DNA of 9,382 bases from Gammaproteobacteria bacterium (GCA_003229995.1 QIGJ01000243.1:1-9382), one strand, 5' to 3'. Counted from the first letter of the stretch, positions 1-7,174 are shown. Numbers and translations are program-made. Notes: a model not told the origin generated them from the sequence alone.

Positions 1-107
1 CCGAGATGCTCGATTGCATTGCGCGTTCCAGACAAGTCCGCGCCAAACTGCTGCTGCGATGCCAGACCTTGCTTGGACAATGCCAAGCGTCGCCATTGTG
101 ACGTCAT
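1..107 (-). CDS. N-terminal fragment of a YcaQ-like winged-helix protein
   Basis: This is a partial gene that runs off the left edge; only about 35 codons are visible, starting from an ATG at 107-105. The peptide begins MTSQWRRLALSKQGL and ends in RNAIEHLG. This resembles the start of the YcaQ/winged-helix family, which typically opens with an Arg-rich 'RRLAL..QGL' helix and then 'a...LG.vQiDti'. Members of that family act on DNA, and E. coli YcaQ is a crosslink-repair glycosylase. An in-frame TGA lies a few codons upstream of the ATG, so the start cannot be much earlier. No good ribosome-binding site is seen. The assignment rests on a short motif only; the catalytic region is outside the window. 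Confidence 0.5.
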   Translation of the reverse strand, partial: MTSQWRRLALSKQGLASQQQFGADLSGTRNAIEHL

Positions 108-387
108 CGCGCAGCCGGGTCAGGTCGGGCTAGATGATATTGACGACGTAAGCCTTTTTCGCCGAATAAAACCATTCCACTTTTTCTATTTTTTATTTTA
201 TTAATAAGCATATTTAACACTTACGTTAGAGATTTTCAGCTTGGTTAACTGGCTAGATTAACACTTAAATTTCAATCGCTATGGGCATAGTACCAGCCCG
301 AAGGCCATTTAACTTCATGGAAATAGAGGTATGTGTTCCCACGCTGAAGCGTGAGAACGAGAAACAGAGAAACAAAAAAAGGGTCAC
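108..387. other. Intergenic region between the YcaQ-like gene and the cysH terminator
   Basis: About 280 bases without a supported gene. The part from about 165 to 270 is strongly AT-rich (T-runs and A-runs around 180-205) and should hold the promoter of the leftward YcaQ-like gene, although no clear -35/-10 pair stands out. The only structured element is the small palindrome at 335-358, listed separately. The short open frames here show no recognisable protein. Confidence 0.5.
335..358. repeat. REP-like short palindrome
   Basis: The arms GTTCCCACGC (335-344) and GCGTGAGAAC (349-358) pair over 10 positions with one mismatch around a TGAA loop. Short hairpins of this GTTCCCACGC...GCGTGGGAAC type are common dispersed intergenic repeats in gammaproteobacteria. 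Only one copy is in the window, so its repeat status is inferred from similarity. It could also be an extra RNA hairpin behind the cysH terminator. Confidence 0.4.
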
Positions 388-421
388 AAAAAATACGTCG
401 CTTCATCAACATGAAGCGACG
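388..421 (-). terminator. Intrinsic terminator of the cysH operon
   Basis: On the minus strand an 11-bp perfect stem, CGTCGCTTCAT (421-411) with ATGAAGCGACG (406-396), closes a 4-base loop. It is followed by TATTTTTT (395-388), a proper U-tract. It begins 18 bases past the cysH stop codon. This is the standard layout of a Rho-independent terminator and marks the end of the leftward sulfur operon. Confidence 0.85.
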
Positions 422-439
422 CACTGCGTTTGTTTGTTG

Positions 440-1138
440 CTATACGCTTGCGGTTTCTTTTGAACGTACGTGCAAACCACACTCTTTACTTTCCGGGTTT
501 TCCCACCACCAACGCCCGGCACGAATGTCCTCTTTTTCAGCAATCGCCCGTGTGCATGGCGCACAACCAATGCTTGGATATCCCTTTGTGTGCAACTCAT
601 TAAAAGGCACATCATTCTCATGAATGTAAGCCCAGACTTCCTTTTCGCTCCAATCCAGCAGAGGATTGAACTTGGGAATCCCATGGGCTTCATCCCATTC
701 CATGCGCTGCAGATCGGTACGGGTAACCGATTGCTCTTTACGTAACCCGGTAATCCAGGCTTCGCGTGTGGACAGTGCCCGTTTCAATGGCACCAATTTC
801 CGCATAGCACAACATTGCTTGCGCTGTTCGACGCTATTGTAAAAAGCATTGGGGCCTTGCGTCTGCACATATTCGGCAAGCACGGAGCAATCCGGTGCAT
901 AAACTTCCACCACCGGGCCGTATTTTTCGTGGGTTTTTTGCATCAAGTCATACGTTTCTGCTGGCAAGCGCCCGGTATCCAAAGTAAACACATTGATTTT
1001 CGGCGCATGCTTACCGATGAGATCCAGTAATAACATATCCTCAATACTGAAACTGCTGGCCAGCGCAGCCGGTGCGTAATCCCGTTGAATATTATTCAAC
1101 AAAGAGATAACTGATTGTATTTTTTTATCCATCAACAT
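440..1138 (-). CDS. cysH: Assimilatory APS reductase (adenylyl-sulfate reductase, thioredoxin type)
   Basis: A 232-residue cytoplasmic enzyme that reduces adenosine 5'-phosphosulfate to sulfite and AMP with electrons from thioredoxin. The PAPS/APS-reductase fold shows a PP-loop motif SFSIED near residues 29-34 and LDTGRLP at 53-59. Four cysteines place a [4Fe-4S] cluster: a CC pair at 109-110 and C192-x2-C195. These mark the APS-using branch; enteric PAPS reductases lack them. The catalytic cysteine is in ECGLH near the C-terminus (C220). Length is normal for the family. The start at 1138 is chosen because AGGAGG (1145-1150) sits six bases upstream; a second ATG at 1132 is worse placed. It is the last gene of the operon, 40 bases after cysI, and a terminator follows. 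No ATP sulfurylase or APS kinase gene is in the window. Confidence 0.93.
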   Translation of the reverse strand: MLMDKKIQSVISLLNNIQRDYAPAALASSFSIEDMLLLDLIGKHAPKINVFTLDTGRLPAETYDLMQKTHEKYGPVVEVYAPDCSVLAEYVQTQGPNAFYNSVEQRKQCCAMRKLVPLKRALSTREAWITGLRKEQSVTRTDLQRMEWDEAHGIPKFNPLLDWSEKEVWAYIHENDVPFNELHTKGYPSIGCAPCTRAIAEKEDIRAGRWWWENPESKECGLHVRSKETASV

Positions 1139-1178
1139 TTCCTTCCTCCTTATTCAAATATTACCTGGACAGGCAACC

Positions 1179-3287
1179 TTAAGCAGGCACCTGTAATTTT
1201 TCTTCAGCCATCGCGACCAATTGCGTGATTTCCGGCAGTGATGCTTGCACATCCAGTTGTATATCCACCGACTCACAGGCTCTTGCCACTAACACGGTCC
1301 ACAGATCTTGTGCATTTGCCAGTTTTTCAAAACGGGCATCATCAAAGTCTGCACGTAACACCGTCATTTCCTCGATGAATACGCCGAGTGATTCGACAAT
1401 ATCCTGTTCCGCATTTGTCTGTTTTGCGATTTTCCCGGCAAGCTCAGCCAAGTCGTCCGGCAAAACCTTTTCGCCGCCCGCATGCAGCAATGCCTGCCCC
1501 ACCAGACGCGCGATAGCTTCAGCACAGTCCAGTGCCTGATCTTCTTTTTTCGCCAGTTGAAACACCCGACGATATTCCCGCTCATGCGCGGCCTCGGAGA
1601 AATTTGCTGACACCACATCATGTTTTGCGCCCATGCATTCACCGCCGCCTAATGCCAGCACGCGGAAATCTTCCGTCTCACCAAAATCTTTTGACAGCCA
1701 GTCACTGTCCGGGCCACTGATGACTGTCAAATCTTGCAACAGTTTGGCGAAATAACCTTCTTCCTGACGCTGCGCCCAAACACGAAAACTTTCGTCAGCC
1801 TGACGTGTATTTTCATATTCACGACTGACACGCTTCACTGCTGCGGGTGCCATACGTACAGGTACTTCAGGACCACGCACCGCAATTTCGCCCCCGTTAC
1901 GACCATCACCACCAAAATGTAGACGATAATGCGGAATCAGTTTTCCGTTGATGCGACGACCTTCACCGTGCATGCCGATATCACCCACGTAAGGTTGCGC
2001 ACAACCGTTGTGACAACCACTGACACGAATACGCAGATCACTTTCACCACCACTCATTTCTGTGCTCACCAGTCGCGAAGCGGTAATACCCAGGCGACAT
2101 GTCCAGGTACCGGGACAGGCCACTACATCATCACCAGCGGCAGGCGCATTCAGTTCCAGCAGACGCAGACTGTCTTTTACCGCCTGTAACCCTTCTTGCG
2201 GAATGTTCAACAACATCAAGTTCTGGTCCTGAGTGACACGCATTTCTACAGCATCATGTTGCTCTGCCAGTGCTACCAGACCCTGCATTTGTGTTACGCC
2301 CAAATCCCCCAAAGGCAGACTCACCGGGTATACATAAAGCCCGTCCTGTCGCTGTTGCAGCGCATCACGCGGCGCACCTGTCGCGGAAATTTTGGATTTC
2401 ATGGTTTCATCTGCGGTTACCCAGTTTGCCGCAGGCAGAGCATCACTGGCATACACTTGTTTCGTACGTTGTAATTCTTCGCGATATTTTTCGACAAACT
2501 CCGTTTCGCCCAGTCGCTCCAGCAAAAATTTCATGCGTGCCCGGGCGCGACGTTTGCGATCAGAATAACGATGATGCAATGCCAACACAGCCTCGATCAC
2601 CGGCAACAAATCTGACTCCTCAACAAACTCTTCCAGCGTAATGGCCGCGCGTGGTTTGTGACCGAGACCGCCTGCCGCCAATACCTTATAACCAAATTTG
2701 CCATCACGCTTTACCGCAATCACGGCCAAATCATGAAACAGCCCTTGCGCACAATCCGCTTCGCAACCGGAAAAACTCATTTTGAATTTACGCGGTAAAT
2801 GCTGGGTCAGCGGGTGCCGCAAAAAACGTTGCGCCACGGCATCCACTACAGGCTGCACATCGCTATGCTCGCAAGGACACACGCCCGCCAGTGGGCAGGC
2901 GGTAATATTGCGCACAGTATTGCCACAGGCTTCTCGCGAAGTCAGACCCTGTTCAGCCAGCTTTTCCAACGCGTCAGGGGTGTCACCCAGTGCAATGCTG
3001 TGCAGCTGAATATCCTGCCGCGTGGTCACGCTGGCGATACCTAACTCTGAGTAGTTATCCAACACATCAGCGACAGCGCTCAGTTGGCTCGGCAACAACA
3101 CGCCACCTGGCAACTTGATACGTACCATATTGACGCCTTCCTGACGCTGACCATAGACACCCTGTTGCAACCGGAGAGCCTGAAAGCGAGCTTCATCAAG
3201 CTCGCCAGCCAGAACGTCCTTCACCGCCTGACGATATTGCGTCAGTTCCGTGGTTTCTATCCAGTGTTCATTTTCTATCGTCGTCAT
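1179..3287 (-). CDS. cysI: Siroheme sulfite (nitrite/sulfite) reductase with C-terminal extension
   Basis: A 702-residue hemoprotein that would reduce sulfite to sulfide with six electrons, directly after APS reduction by CysH. Two ferredoxin-like/siroheme half-repeats are visible, with TTRQDIQLH at 88-96 and RVTQDQNLML at 350-359. The siroheme-[4Fe-4S] ligands are C391-x5-C397 (CPGTWTC) and C425-x3-C429 (CHNGC). The first half carries CPLAGVCPCE (131-140) and SGCEADC (173-179). Family members usually end near 550-570 residues. Here about 150 further residues follow, starting with a FRVLALGGGECMG motif (541-553) and continuing as an apparently helical segment of unknown role. AGGAG at 3296-3300 lies eight bases from the ATG. 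No cysJ flavoprotein is adjacent, so the electron donor may be ferredoxin. Sulfite rather than nitrite is inferred from the cysH/cysB context. Confidence 0.9.
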   Translation of the reverse strand: MTTIENEHWIETTELTQYRQAVKDVLAGELDEARFQALRLQQGVYGQRQEGVNMVRIKLPGGVLLPSQLSAVADVLDNYSELGIASVTTRQDIQLHSIALGDTPDALEKLAEQGLTSREACGNTVRNITACPLAGVCPCEHSDVQPVVDAVAQRFLRHPLTQHLPRKFKMSFSGCEADCAQGLFHDLAVIAVKRDGKFGYKVLAAGGLGHKPRAAITLEEFVEESDLLPVIEAVLALHHRYSDRKRRARARMKFLLERLGETEFVEKYREELQRTKQVYASDALPAANWVTADETMKSKISATGAPRDALQQRQDGLYVYPVSLPLGDLGVTQMQGLVALAEQHDAVEMRVTQDQNLMLLNIPQEGLQAVKDSLRLLELNAPAAGDDVVACPGTWTCRLGITASRLVSTEMSGGESDLRIRVSGCHNGCAQPYVGDIGMHGEGRRINGKLIPHYRLHFGGDGRNGGEIAVRGPEVPVRMAPAAVKRVSREYENTRQADESFRVWAQRQEEGYFAKLLQDLTVISGPDSDWLSKDFGETEDFRVLALGGGECMGAKHDVVSANFSEAAHEREYRRVFQLAKKEDQALDCAEAIARLVGQALLHAGGEKVLPDDLAELAGKIAKQTNAEQDIVESLGVFIEEMTVLRADFDDARFEKLANAQDLWTVLVARACESVDIQLDVQASLPEITQLVAMAEEKLQVPA

Positions 3288-3334
3288 TTTCTTTTCTCCT
3301 GTAAATCCTGATTCCTGCGCCTACACCCACGCGC

Positions 3335-4105
3335 TTAAGCCATTAATCGCACACCAATCCCCAATAACAGGACGGCCAATACCGAACGCAGCAAAACCTC
3401 CGGCACGCGCGCGCTGAGTCGGCTGCCAATATAAATACCCGGTAATGAGCCAATCAGCAGACTGCCTAGCAGTACCCAGTCCACTGTACCCATTTGCCAA
3501 TGACCAAGACCGGCAACGGTCGCCAGCGGCACGGCATGAGCAAGATCTGTCCCCACCACTCGCACCGCTTTCATGCGCGGATAAAGCCAAAACAACACGG
3601 CTGCCCCTAACGCCCCTGCACCCACCGAAGTCAGTGTTACCAAGGCACCAAGCACGACACCGGCCAATACCGTGGCAATTTGGGTTTTGCGCCCCGTCTC
3701 ATCATGTGCCAGACCCGTGTCGCTTTGTGCCAGACGACGCCGAAATATTAAAGCGCCAGCGCTGATGATCAGCGCCAGTCCCAGAGTGCTGGTCATCACC
3801 TCCTGCGCCGCATCGGTCTGTAGATCTACCTGCCTCAATGCCAGCAAGGTGAGCAGAGCGGCAGGTAAACTACCCGTCAATAACCATCGCACAATGCGCC
3901 ATTCCACCGAATTCTGGCGGGCATGTACCCATACACCATTGGCTTTGGTAATAGCAGCAAACATCAGGTCGGTGCCCACTGCCACCGCAGGCGCAATACC
4001 AAAGCCAAAAATCAGCAATGGCGTCATCAACGCGCCGCCACCCACTCCAGTGAGTCCGACCAGAACGCCTACGCCCAAGCCTGAAATAATGAAAAAAGCA
4101 TCCAT
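3335..4105 (-). CDS. TSUP (TauE/SafE-type) membrane permease, likely sulfur-oxyanion transport
   Basis: A 256-residue integral inner-membrane protein made of two similar halves. Each half has a Gly-rich helix followed by VGTDL: GLTGVGGGALMTPLL then VGTDLMFAA near the N-terminus, and LTSVGAGALGAAVL then VGTDLAHA in the second half. About seven to eight hydrophobic segments are visible, with a charged loop RRRLAQSDTGLAHDETGRK in the middle. This duplicated layout defines the TauE/SafE/TSUP family, whose members move sulfite, sulfate, sulfoacetate or other anions. It is probably the first gene of the leftward operon, 47 bases before cysI, and this suggests sulfite export or sulfate uptake. The ATG at 4105 is preferred because AAGGGA (4116-4121) lies upstream and the protein then starts at the first membrane helix. 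A TTG at 4144 would extend it by 13 residues but has no ribosome-binding site. Confidence 0.85.
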   Translation of the reverse strand: MDAFFIISGLGVGVLVGLTGVGGGALMTPLLIFGFGIAPAVAVGTDLMFAAITKANGVWVHARQNSVEWRIVRWLLTGSLPAALLTLLALRQVDLQTDAAQEVMTSTLGLALIISAGALIFRRRLAQSDTGLAHDETGRKTQIATVLAGVVLGALVTLTSVGAGALGAAVLFWLYPRMKAVRVVGTDLAHAVPLATVAGLGHWQMGTVDWVLLGSLLIGSLPGIYIGSRLSARVPEVLLRSVLAVLLLGIGVRLMA

Positions 4106-4156
4106 GAGAGCCCATTCCCTTCGAATGTGCGCAAACAGTAGCAACCCAGCAATAGG

Positions 4157-4185
4157 TTGAAAAAGAATAAAAATGCCTTTATAAA
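4157..4185 (+). promoter_or_regulatory. Predicted sigma-70 promoter of cysB
   Basis: TTGAAA (4157-4162) and TATAAA (4180-4185) are separated by exactly 17 bases, a near-consensus pair. Transcription would start near 4192 and give a leader of about 124 bases before the cysB ATG at 4316. This lies in the divergent control region shared with the permease-cysI-cysH operon, where CysB would be expected to bind. No CysB site could be defined with confidence. Confidence 0.5.
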
Positions 4186-4220
4186 GACACTTAGGTTATA
4201 AATGGATATCAAAAAAAATG

Positions 4221-4226
4221 ATTATA
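4221..4226 (-). promoter_or_regulatory. Candidate -10 box for the leftward sulfur operon
   Basis: On the minus strand TATAAT occurs at 4226-4221, with no recognisable -35 hexamer 16-18 bases upstream. A good -10 with a poor -35 fits an activator-dependent promoter such as one controlled by CysB. It would give a leader of about 110 bases before the permease ATG. The evidence is a single hexamer in AT-rich DNA, so this is tentative. Confidence 0.25.
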
Positions 4227-4315
4227 GACAAAAATCTGAGCACACGAACCGTAAAATCACTATGGCAGGCGCTGGTAAAGCCCACCCGTCAGCAATGGAA
4301 ACGGCGGAAACCACG

Positions 4316-5242
4316 ATGAAACTGCATCAATTACGCTGCATCTGCGAAGTCGTAGACCACCACCTCAATGTCACCGAAGCGGCGGCGGCTATGTACACCT
4401 CGCAACCGGGTGTGAGCAAACAGATACGCCTGCTGGAATCAGAACTCGGTGTGCCTATTTTTGCCCGCGAGGGCAAACGGCTTACCGCCGTGACCGAACC
4501 TGGCAACGAGATCATCCGCACTGCACGGCACATGCTGCGCGAGGCAGAAAACATCAGCCGCATTGGCGCTGACTACAGCGATCAAACGCGCGGCACACTG
4601 ACCCTGGCCACCACCCACACCCAGGCACGCTACGTGTTACCACCGGTAATCCAGCAATTCCGCCAGCGTTTTCCGGATGTCATCCTGCAATTGCGGCAGG
4701 GCAACCCGACACAAATTTGTGACAGAACCCTGCGCGGCGAAGCTGATATCGTTATCGCCACCGAGGCTGTTTCTGCTGCCGATGGACTCATCACCCTGCC
4801 TTGTTACCCTTGGCATCACTGCGTGGTGGTACCACCAGATCATCCGCTGCTGAGAAAAACCACACCACTCACCTTGCCGGACTTGGCCGAACACCCCATC
4901 GTCACCTACGATTTTGCCTTCACCGGACGCAGTCAGCTCAACGACGCCTTTCAATCCGCCGGACTACAACCCAAAATTGTACTCACCGCGCTGGACGCCG
5001 ATGTCATCAAAACTTATGTGGAGCTCGGCCTGGGCATCGGGCTGCTGGCTGATGTGGCCTTTGAAACACAGCGTGACAGCGGTTTGCGCCGTATCGACAT
5101 CGCCCACCTGTTTCCGGCCAGTACCACCTGGGTGGGCATCCGTCGTGGTAGCTACCTTCGCCGGTTTATTTTCGAGTTTGTTGAGCTGTTTGCACCACAC
5201 CTGAGCCAGGCAACATTGCGTGCAGCGCTCCATGCTGACTAG
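4316..5242 (+). CDS. cysB: LysR-family transcriptional regulator CysB
   Basis: A 308-residue cytoplasmic regulator of sulfur assimilation genes, usually responsive to N-acetylserine and sulfide-derived signals. The N-terminal winged HTH begins MKLHQLR, with LNVTEAAAAMYTSQPGVSKQ as the recognition region, as in CysB. The ligand-binding motif TTHTQARY falls at residues 99-106, matching the T100/T102/Q103 sulfate/inducer site of E. coli CysB. Later CysB signatures include GNPTQI, IATEA, TGRSQL and LDADVIKTYVELGLG. The ATG at 4316 is chosen because family members start exactly at MKL.QLR and a weak GGAA (4306-4309) precedes it. The frame stays open back to an ATG at 4202, but that extra 38 residues has no family counterpart and no ribosome-binding site. 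It is divergent from the permease-cysI-cysH operon, its likely target. Confidence 0.93.
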   Translation: MKLHQLRCICEVVDHHLNVTEAAAAMYTSQPGVSKQIRLLESELGVPIFAREGKRLTAVTEPGNEIIRTARHMLREAENISRIGADYSDQTRGTLTLATTHTQARYVLPPVIQQFRQRFPDVILQLRQGNPTQICDRTLRGEADIVIATEAVSAADGLITLPCYPWHHCVVVPPDHPLLRKTTPLTLPDLAEHPIVTYDFAFTGRSQLNDAFQSAGLQPKIVLTALDADVIKTYVELGLGIGLLADVAFETQRDSGLRRIDIAHLFPASTTWVGIRRGSYLRRFIFEFVELFAPHLSQATLRAALHAD

Positions 5243-5269
5243 TAAAGGTGAATTAAGCGCTAAATCACT

Positions 5270-5445
5270 CTATCGAGCAATAGCAATATCAGCAATTGCT
5301 CTGCCTAGCAAAGGTGGAACAGCATTGCCTATCTGTTTCGACTTCCATAGAACTGAAAATCATCATCAAATGACTGGAGTCTGGCTCCTTCCCTTGGTGA
5401 GGGGTTCCGGAACAAGGTAATTGCCAAACGAACCTGATATTCTTC
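5270..5445 (-). pseudogene. Remnant C-terminus of a C5 cytosine DNA methyltransferase
   Basis: Reading leftward, one frame gives RNPSPREGARLQSF then DDDFQFYGSR, the motif IX region of C5 cytosine methyltransferases (normally R..(T/S)PRE.ARLQSFPDdF.F.G). It then hits a stop at about 5329-5331. In another frame, starting just before that stop, the DNA gives KQIGNAVPPLL, the hallmark motif X, and continues with GRAIADIAIAR to a TAG at 5272-5270. A one-base deletion around 5337-5342 would explain the frame change. Upstream of about 5445 no methyltransferase sequence is seen and algC begins at 5503, so the catalytic PCQ/ENV half is gone. The remnant is convergent with cysB, 27 bases beyond its stop. 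Function is lost; this is a scar of a former restriction-modification or orphan methyltransferase gene. Confidence 0.82.
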
Positions 5446-5502
5446 GACATTTTCCGCCCCCACCCACGTATTGTTTAACAACCTAAATAAGCGAAACACA
5501 CC

Positions 5503-6888
5503 ATGACCCAACACCCTCAGCTCGATGCCAGCATTTTCAAAGCCTACGACGTGCGTGGCATCGTCGATAAAACCCTGACTGAAGATGCCGTGTACTGGAT
5601 CGGTCGTGCCCTGGGCGCAGAAGCCGAAGCACGCGGTGAACAACATATTTACGTGGCGCGCGACGGCCGCCTTTCCGGACCAAAATTGATTGCAGCGCTG
5701 ACCCGGGGGCTCACCAAAGCCGGGCGCGACGTCACCGACCTCGGCATGGTACCCACGCCCGTGCTCTACTATGCCGCCTACGAACTAGGCAGCGGCTCCG
5801 GCATCATGATCACCGGCAGTCATAATCCCCCAGAATACAATGGTCTGAAAATGGTACTGGGCAGCAACACCCTGTCCGGCCCCGACATTCAGCAACTGCG
5901 CAAGCGTATCGAATCCGGCACGCTGAGCGAAGGCTCCGGTTCAGTGGACAAAGCCGACGTGGTAACTCAATACATCGAACGCATTACCGGCGACATTAAA
6001 CTGGCCAAACCTATGAAAGTCATCATCGATTGCGGCAACGGCGTCGCGGGCGTCGTCGCGCCACCACTGTTGCGCGCACTGGGCTGTGAGGTCAGTGAAT
6101 TATTCTGCGACGTGGACGGTAACTTCCCCAATCACCACCCCGACCCCAGCAAACCGGAAAACCTGGCAGACCTGAAACAGGCGTTGGCCGAGCAACAGGC
6201 TGACATCGGCCTCGCCTTCGATGGCGACGGCGACCGTCTCGGCGTACTCACCCCCACCGGCAACGTCATCTGGGCAGACCGGCAAATGATGCTGTACGCG
6301 CAGGACGTATTATCACGCAACCCAGGTGCGGAGATTATTTACGACATCAAATGCACCACCAACCTGCACAAAATTATTGAACAGGCTGGCGGTAAAGCCA
6401 CCATGTGGAAAACCGGCCACAGCTTCGTCAAAGCCAAACTGAAAGAAAGCGGTGCACAACTGGCCGGAGAAATGAGCGGTCACATCTTTTTCAAAGAACG
6501 CTGGTACGGTTTCGACGACGCCACTTACACAGCATCACGCTTGTTGGAAATCCTGTCGAAAGACGGTCGCACAGCAGATGACATTTTTAACGCCCTGCCC
6601 GACAGCGTCAACACACCCGAGCTAAATATGAACACTGCGGAAGGCGAAAATCATCCGCTGGTGGAAAAGCTGGTTGCCGCAGCAGATTTCCCCAATGCCA
6701 AAATCACCACCATTGATGGATTACGCGTGGATTTTGATGACGGTTTTGGATTAGTGCGTGCGTCTAATACAACGCCCTGTCTGGTGTTTCGTTTTGAAGC
6801 GGTTAATGAAGAGGCGTTGGCACGGATTCAGGAGGATTTTCGCACGTTGGTAACAACTCAGGTACCAGAGGCTAAGTTACCCTTTTAA
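5503..6888 (+). CDS. algC: Phosphomannomutase/phosphoglucomutase
   Basis: A 461-residue cytoplasmic enzyme that interconverts hexose 6-phosphate and 1-phosphate (mannose and glucose) to feed exopolysaccharide, LPS and nucleotide-sugar synthesis. All four alpha-D-phosphohexomutase signatures are present. The phosphoserine loop is TGSHNPPEYNG with S106. The metal loop is DGDGDRLG with D240, D242 and D244. The sugar-specificity loop is GEMSGH with E323 and S325. The phosphate-binding loop is RASNTTP at 419-425. Length and motif spacing match Pseudomonas AlgC (463 residues). The ATG at 5503 is the only start consistent with the conserved IFKAYDVRG beginning (residues 11-19), although no clear Shine-Dalgarno sequence precedes it. 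It stands alone between a methyltransferase remnant and a hairpin, so it is probably a single-gene transcription unit. Confidence 0.95.
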   Translation: MTQHPQLDASIFKAYDVRGIVDKTLTEDAVYWIGRALGAEAEARGEQHIYVARDGRLSGPKLIAALTRGLTKAGRDVTDLGMVPTPVLYYAAYELGSGSGIMITGSHNPPEYNGLKMVLGSNTLSGPDIQQLRKRIESGTLSEGSGSVDKADVVTQYIERITGDIKLAKPMKVIIDCGNGVAGVVAPPLLRALGCEVSELFCDVDGNFPNHHPDPSKPENLADLKQALAEQQADIGLAFDGDGDRLGVLTPTGNVIWADRQMMLYAQDVLSRNPGAEIIYDIKCTTNLHKIIEQAGGKATMWKTGHSFVKAKLKESGAQLAGEMSGHIFFKERWYGFDDATYTASRLLEILSKDGRTADDIFNALPDSVNTPELNMNTAEGENHPLVEKLVAAADFPNAKITTIDGLRVDFDDGFGLVRASNTTPCLVFRFEAVNEEALARIQEDFRTLVTTQVPEAKLPF

Positions 6889-6902
6889 ATATGAATTAAA
6901 CC

Positions 6903-6936
6903 TAAATCCTGCAAGTGCAAGCACTTGCAGGATTTA
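6903..6936. terminator. Perfect 16-bp hairpin behind algC
   Basis: TAAATCCTGCAAGTGC (6903-6918) and its exact complement (6921-6936) flank only two bases, AA, beginning 14 bases after the algC stop. In RNA the top pair or pairs would open to make a 4-6 base loop. The U-tract on the plus side is weak (ATTTA), and the same is true on the other strand, so it may be a bidirectional or weak intrinsic terminator or an mRNA-stabilising hairpin. The position argues for algC 3'-end formation. Confidence 0.6.
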
Positions 6937-7174
6937 AGTAAGGAATGGAACACAATAACTGATACCAGTGACACTCTGATTGTTCAAACATTTTAAAGAA
7001 GGCGTCAGGATGCGTTCGCATCTTCAATAAGATCTATAAGCTCGTAAACTCGTGGCATTTCTAGTCTCGACACGGATGCTTCTAGCGGGCTAACGTCGTT
7101 GATAACCGGACGTTTTCATCAACCTTGTTAGATGCATACCTACTATTAAACTGAGAATACTCTCTTAACTAAAT
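6937..7174. other. Intergenic region between algC and higA
   Basis: About 240 bases with no supported gene. It contains a short hairpin GATGC-GTTC-GCATC (7009-7022) and the attC-like fold-back at 7088-7133, listed separately. No tRNA-like cloverleaf was found that would mark an attachment site. Base composition shifts here from the GC-richer algC side to the AT-rich higBA side. Confidence 0.4.
7088..7133. repeat. attC-like fold-back next to the 3' end of higA
   Basis: Outer arms CTAAC (7090-7094) and GTTAG (7127-7131) and inner arms GTTGAT (7098-7103) and ATCAAC (7118-7123) are separated by unpaired GTC and CTT, with a 14-base loop. This R-spacer-L-loop-L-spacer-R order is that of an integron attC site. 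GTTAGAT fits the R' core GTTRRRY exactly, and GGCTAAC fits the R'' core RYYYAAC at six of seven positions. It sits 41 bases past the higA stop, where a cassette's attC should be. No integrase, attI or second attC is visible, so chance or another hairpin function remains possible. Confidence 0.35.

Noticed and set aside
1225..3311. Numerous plus-strand open frames inside cysI
   Set aside because: They are antisense shadows of a well-supported 702-residue gene and have no recognisable products.
4106..4144. TTG at 4144 as the permease start
   Set aside because: No Shine-Dalgarno sequence is present; the ATG at 4105 begins at the first membrane helix and has AAGGGA upstream.
4202..4315. Upstream ATG at 4202 as the cysB start
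   Set aside because: The extra 38 residues have no CysB-family counterpart, and no ribosome-binding site precedes 4202; MKLHQLR at 4316 matches the conserved start.
5251..5263. 13-base repeat AATTAAGCGCTAA shared with 8732-8744
   Set aside because: One shared 13-mer is about what chance allows in a window this size; flanking bases do not match and the two contexts are unrelated.
5220..5420. A 66-codon plus-strand open frame between cysB and algC
   Set aside because: It overlaps the end of cysB and runs antisense to the methyltransferase remnant; it shows no family features.
6937..7087. A possible tRNA or attachment site behind algC
   Set aside because: The hairpin GATGC-GTTC-GCATC is isolated; no acceptor, D and anticodon arms could be arranged around it, and no flanking direct repeat was seen.
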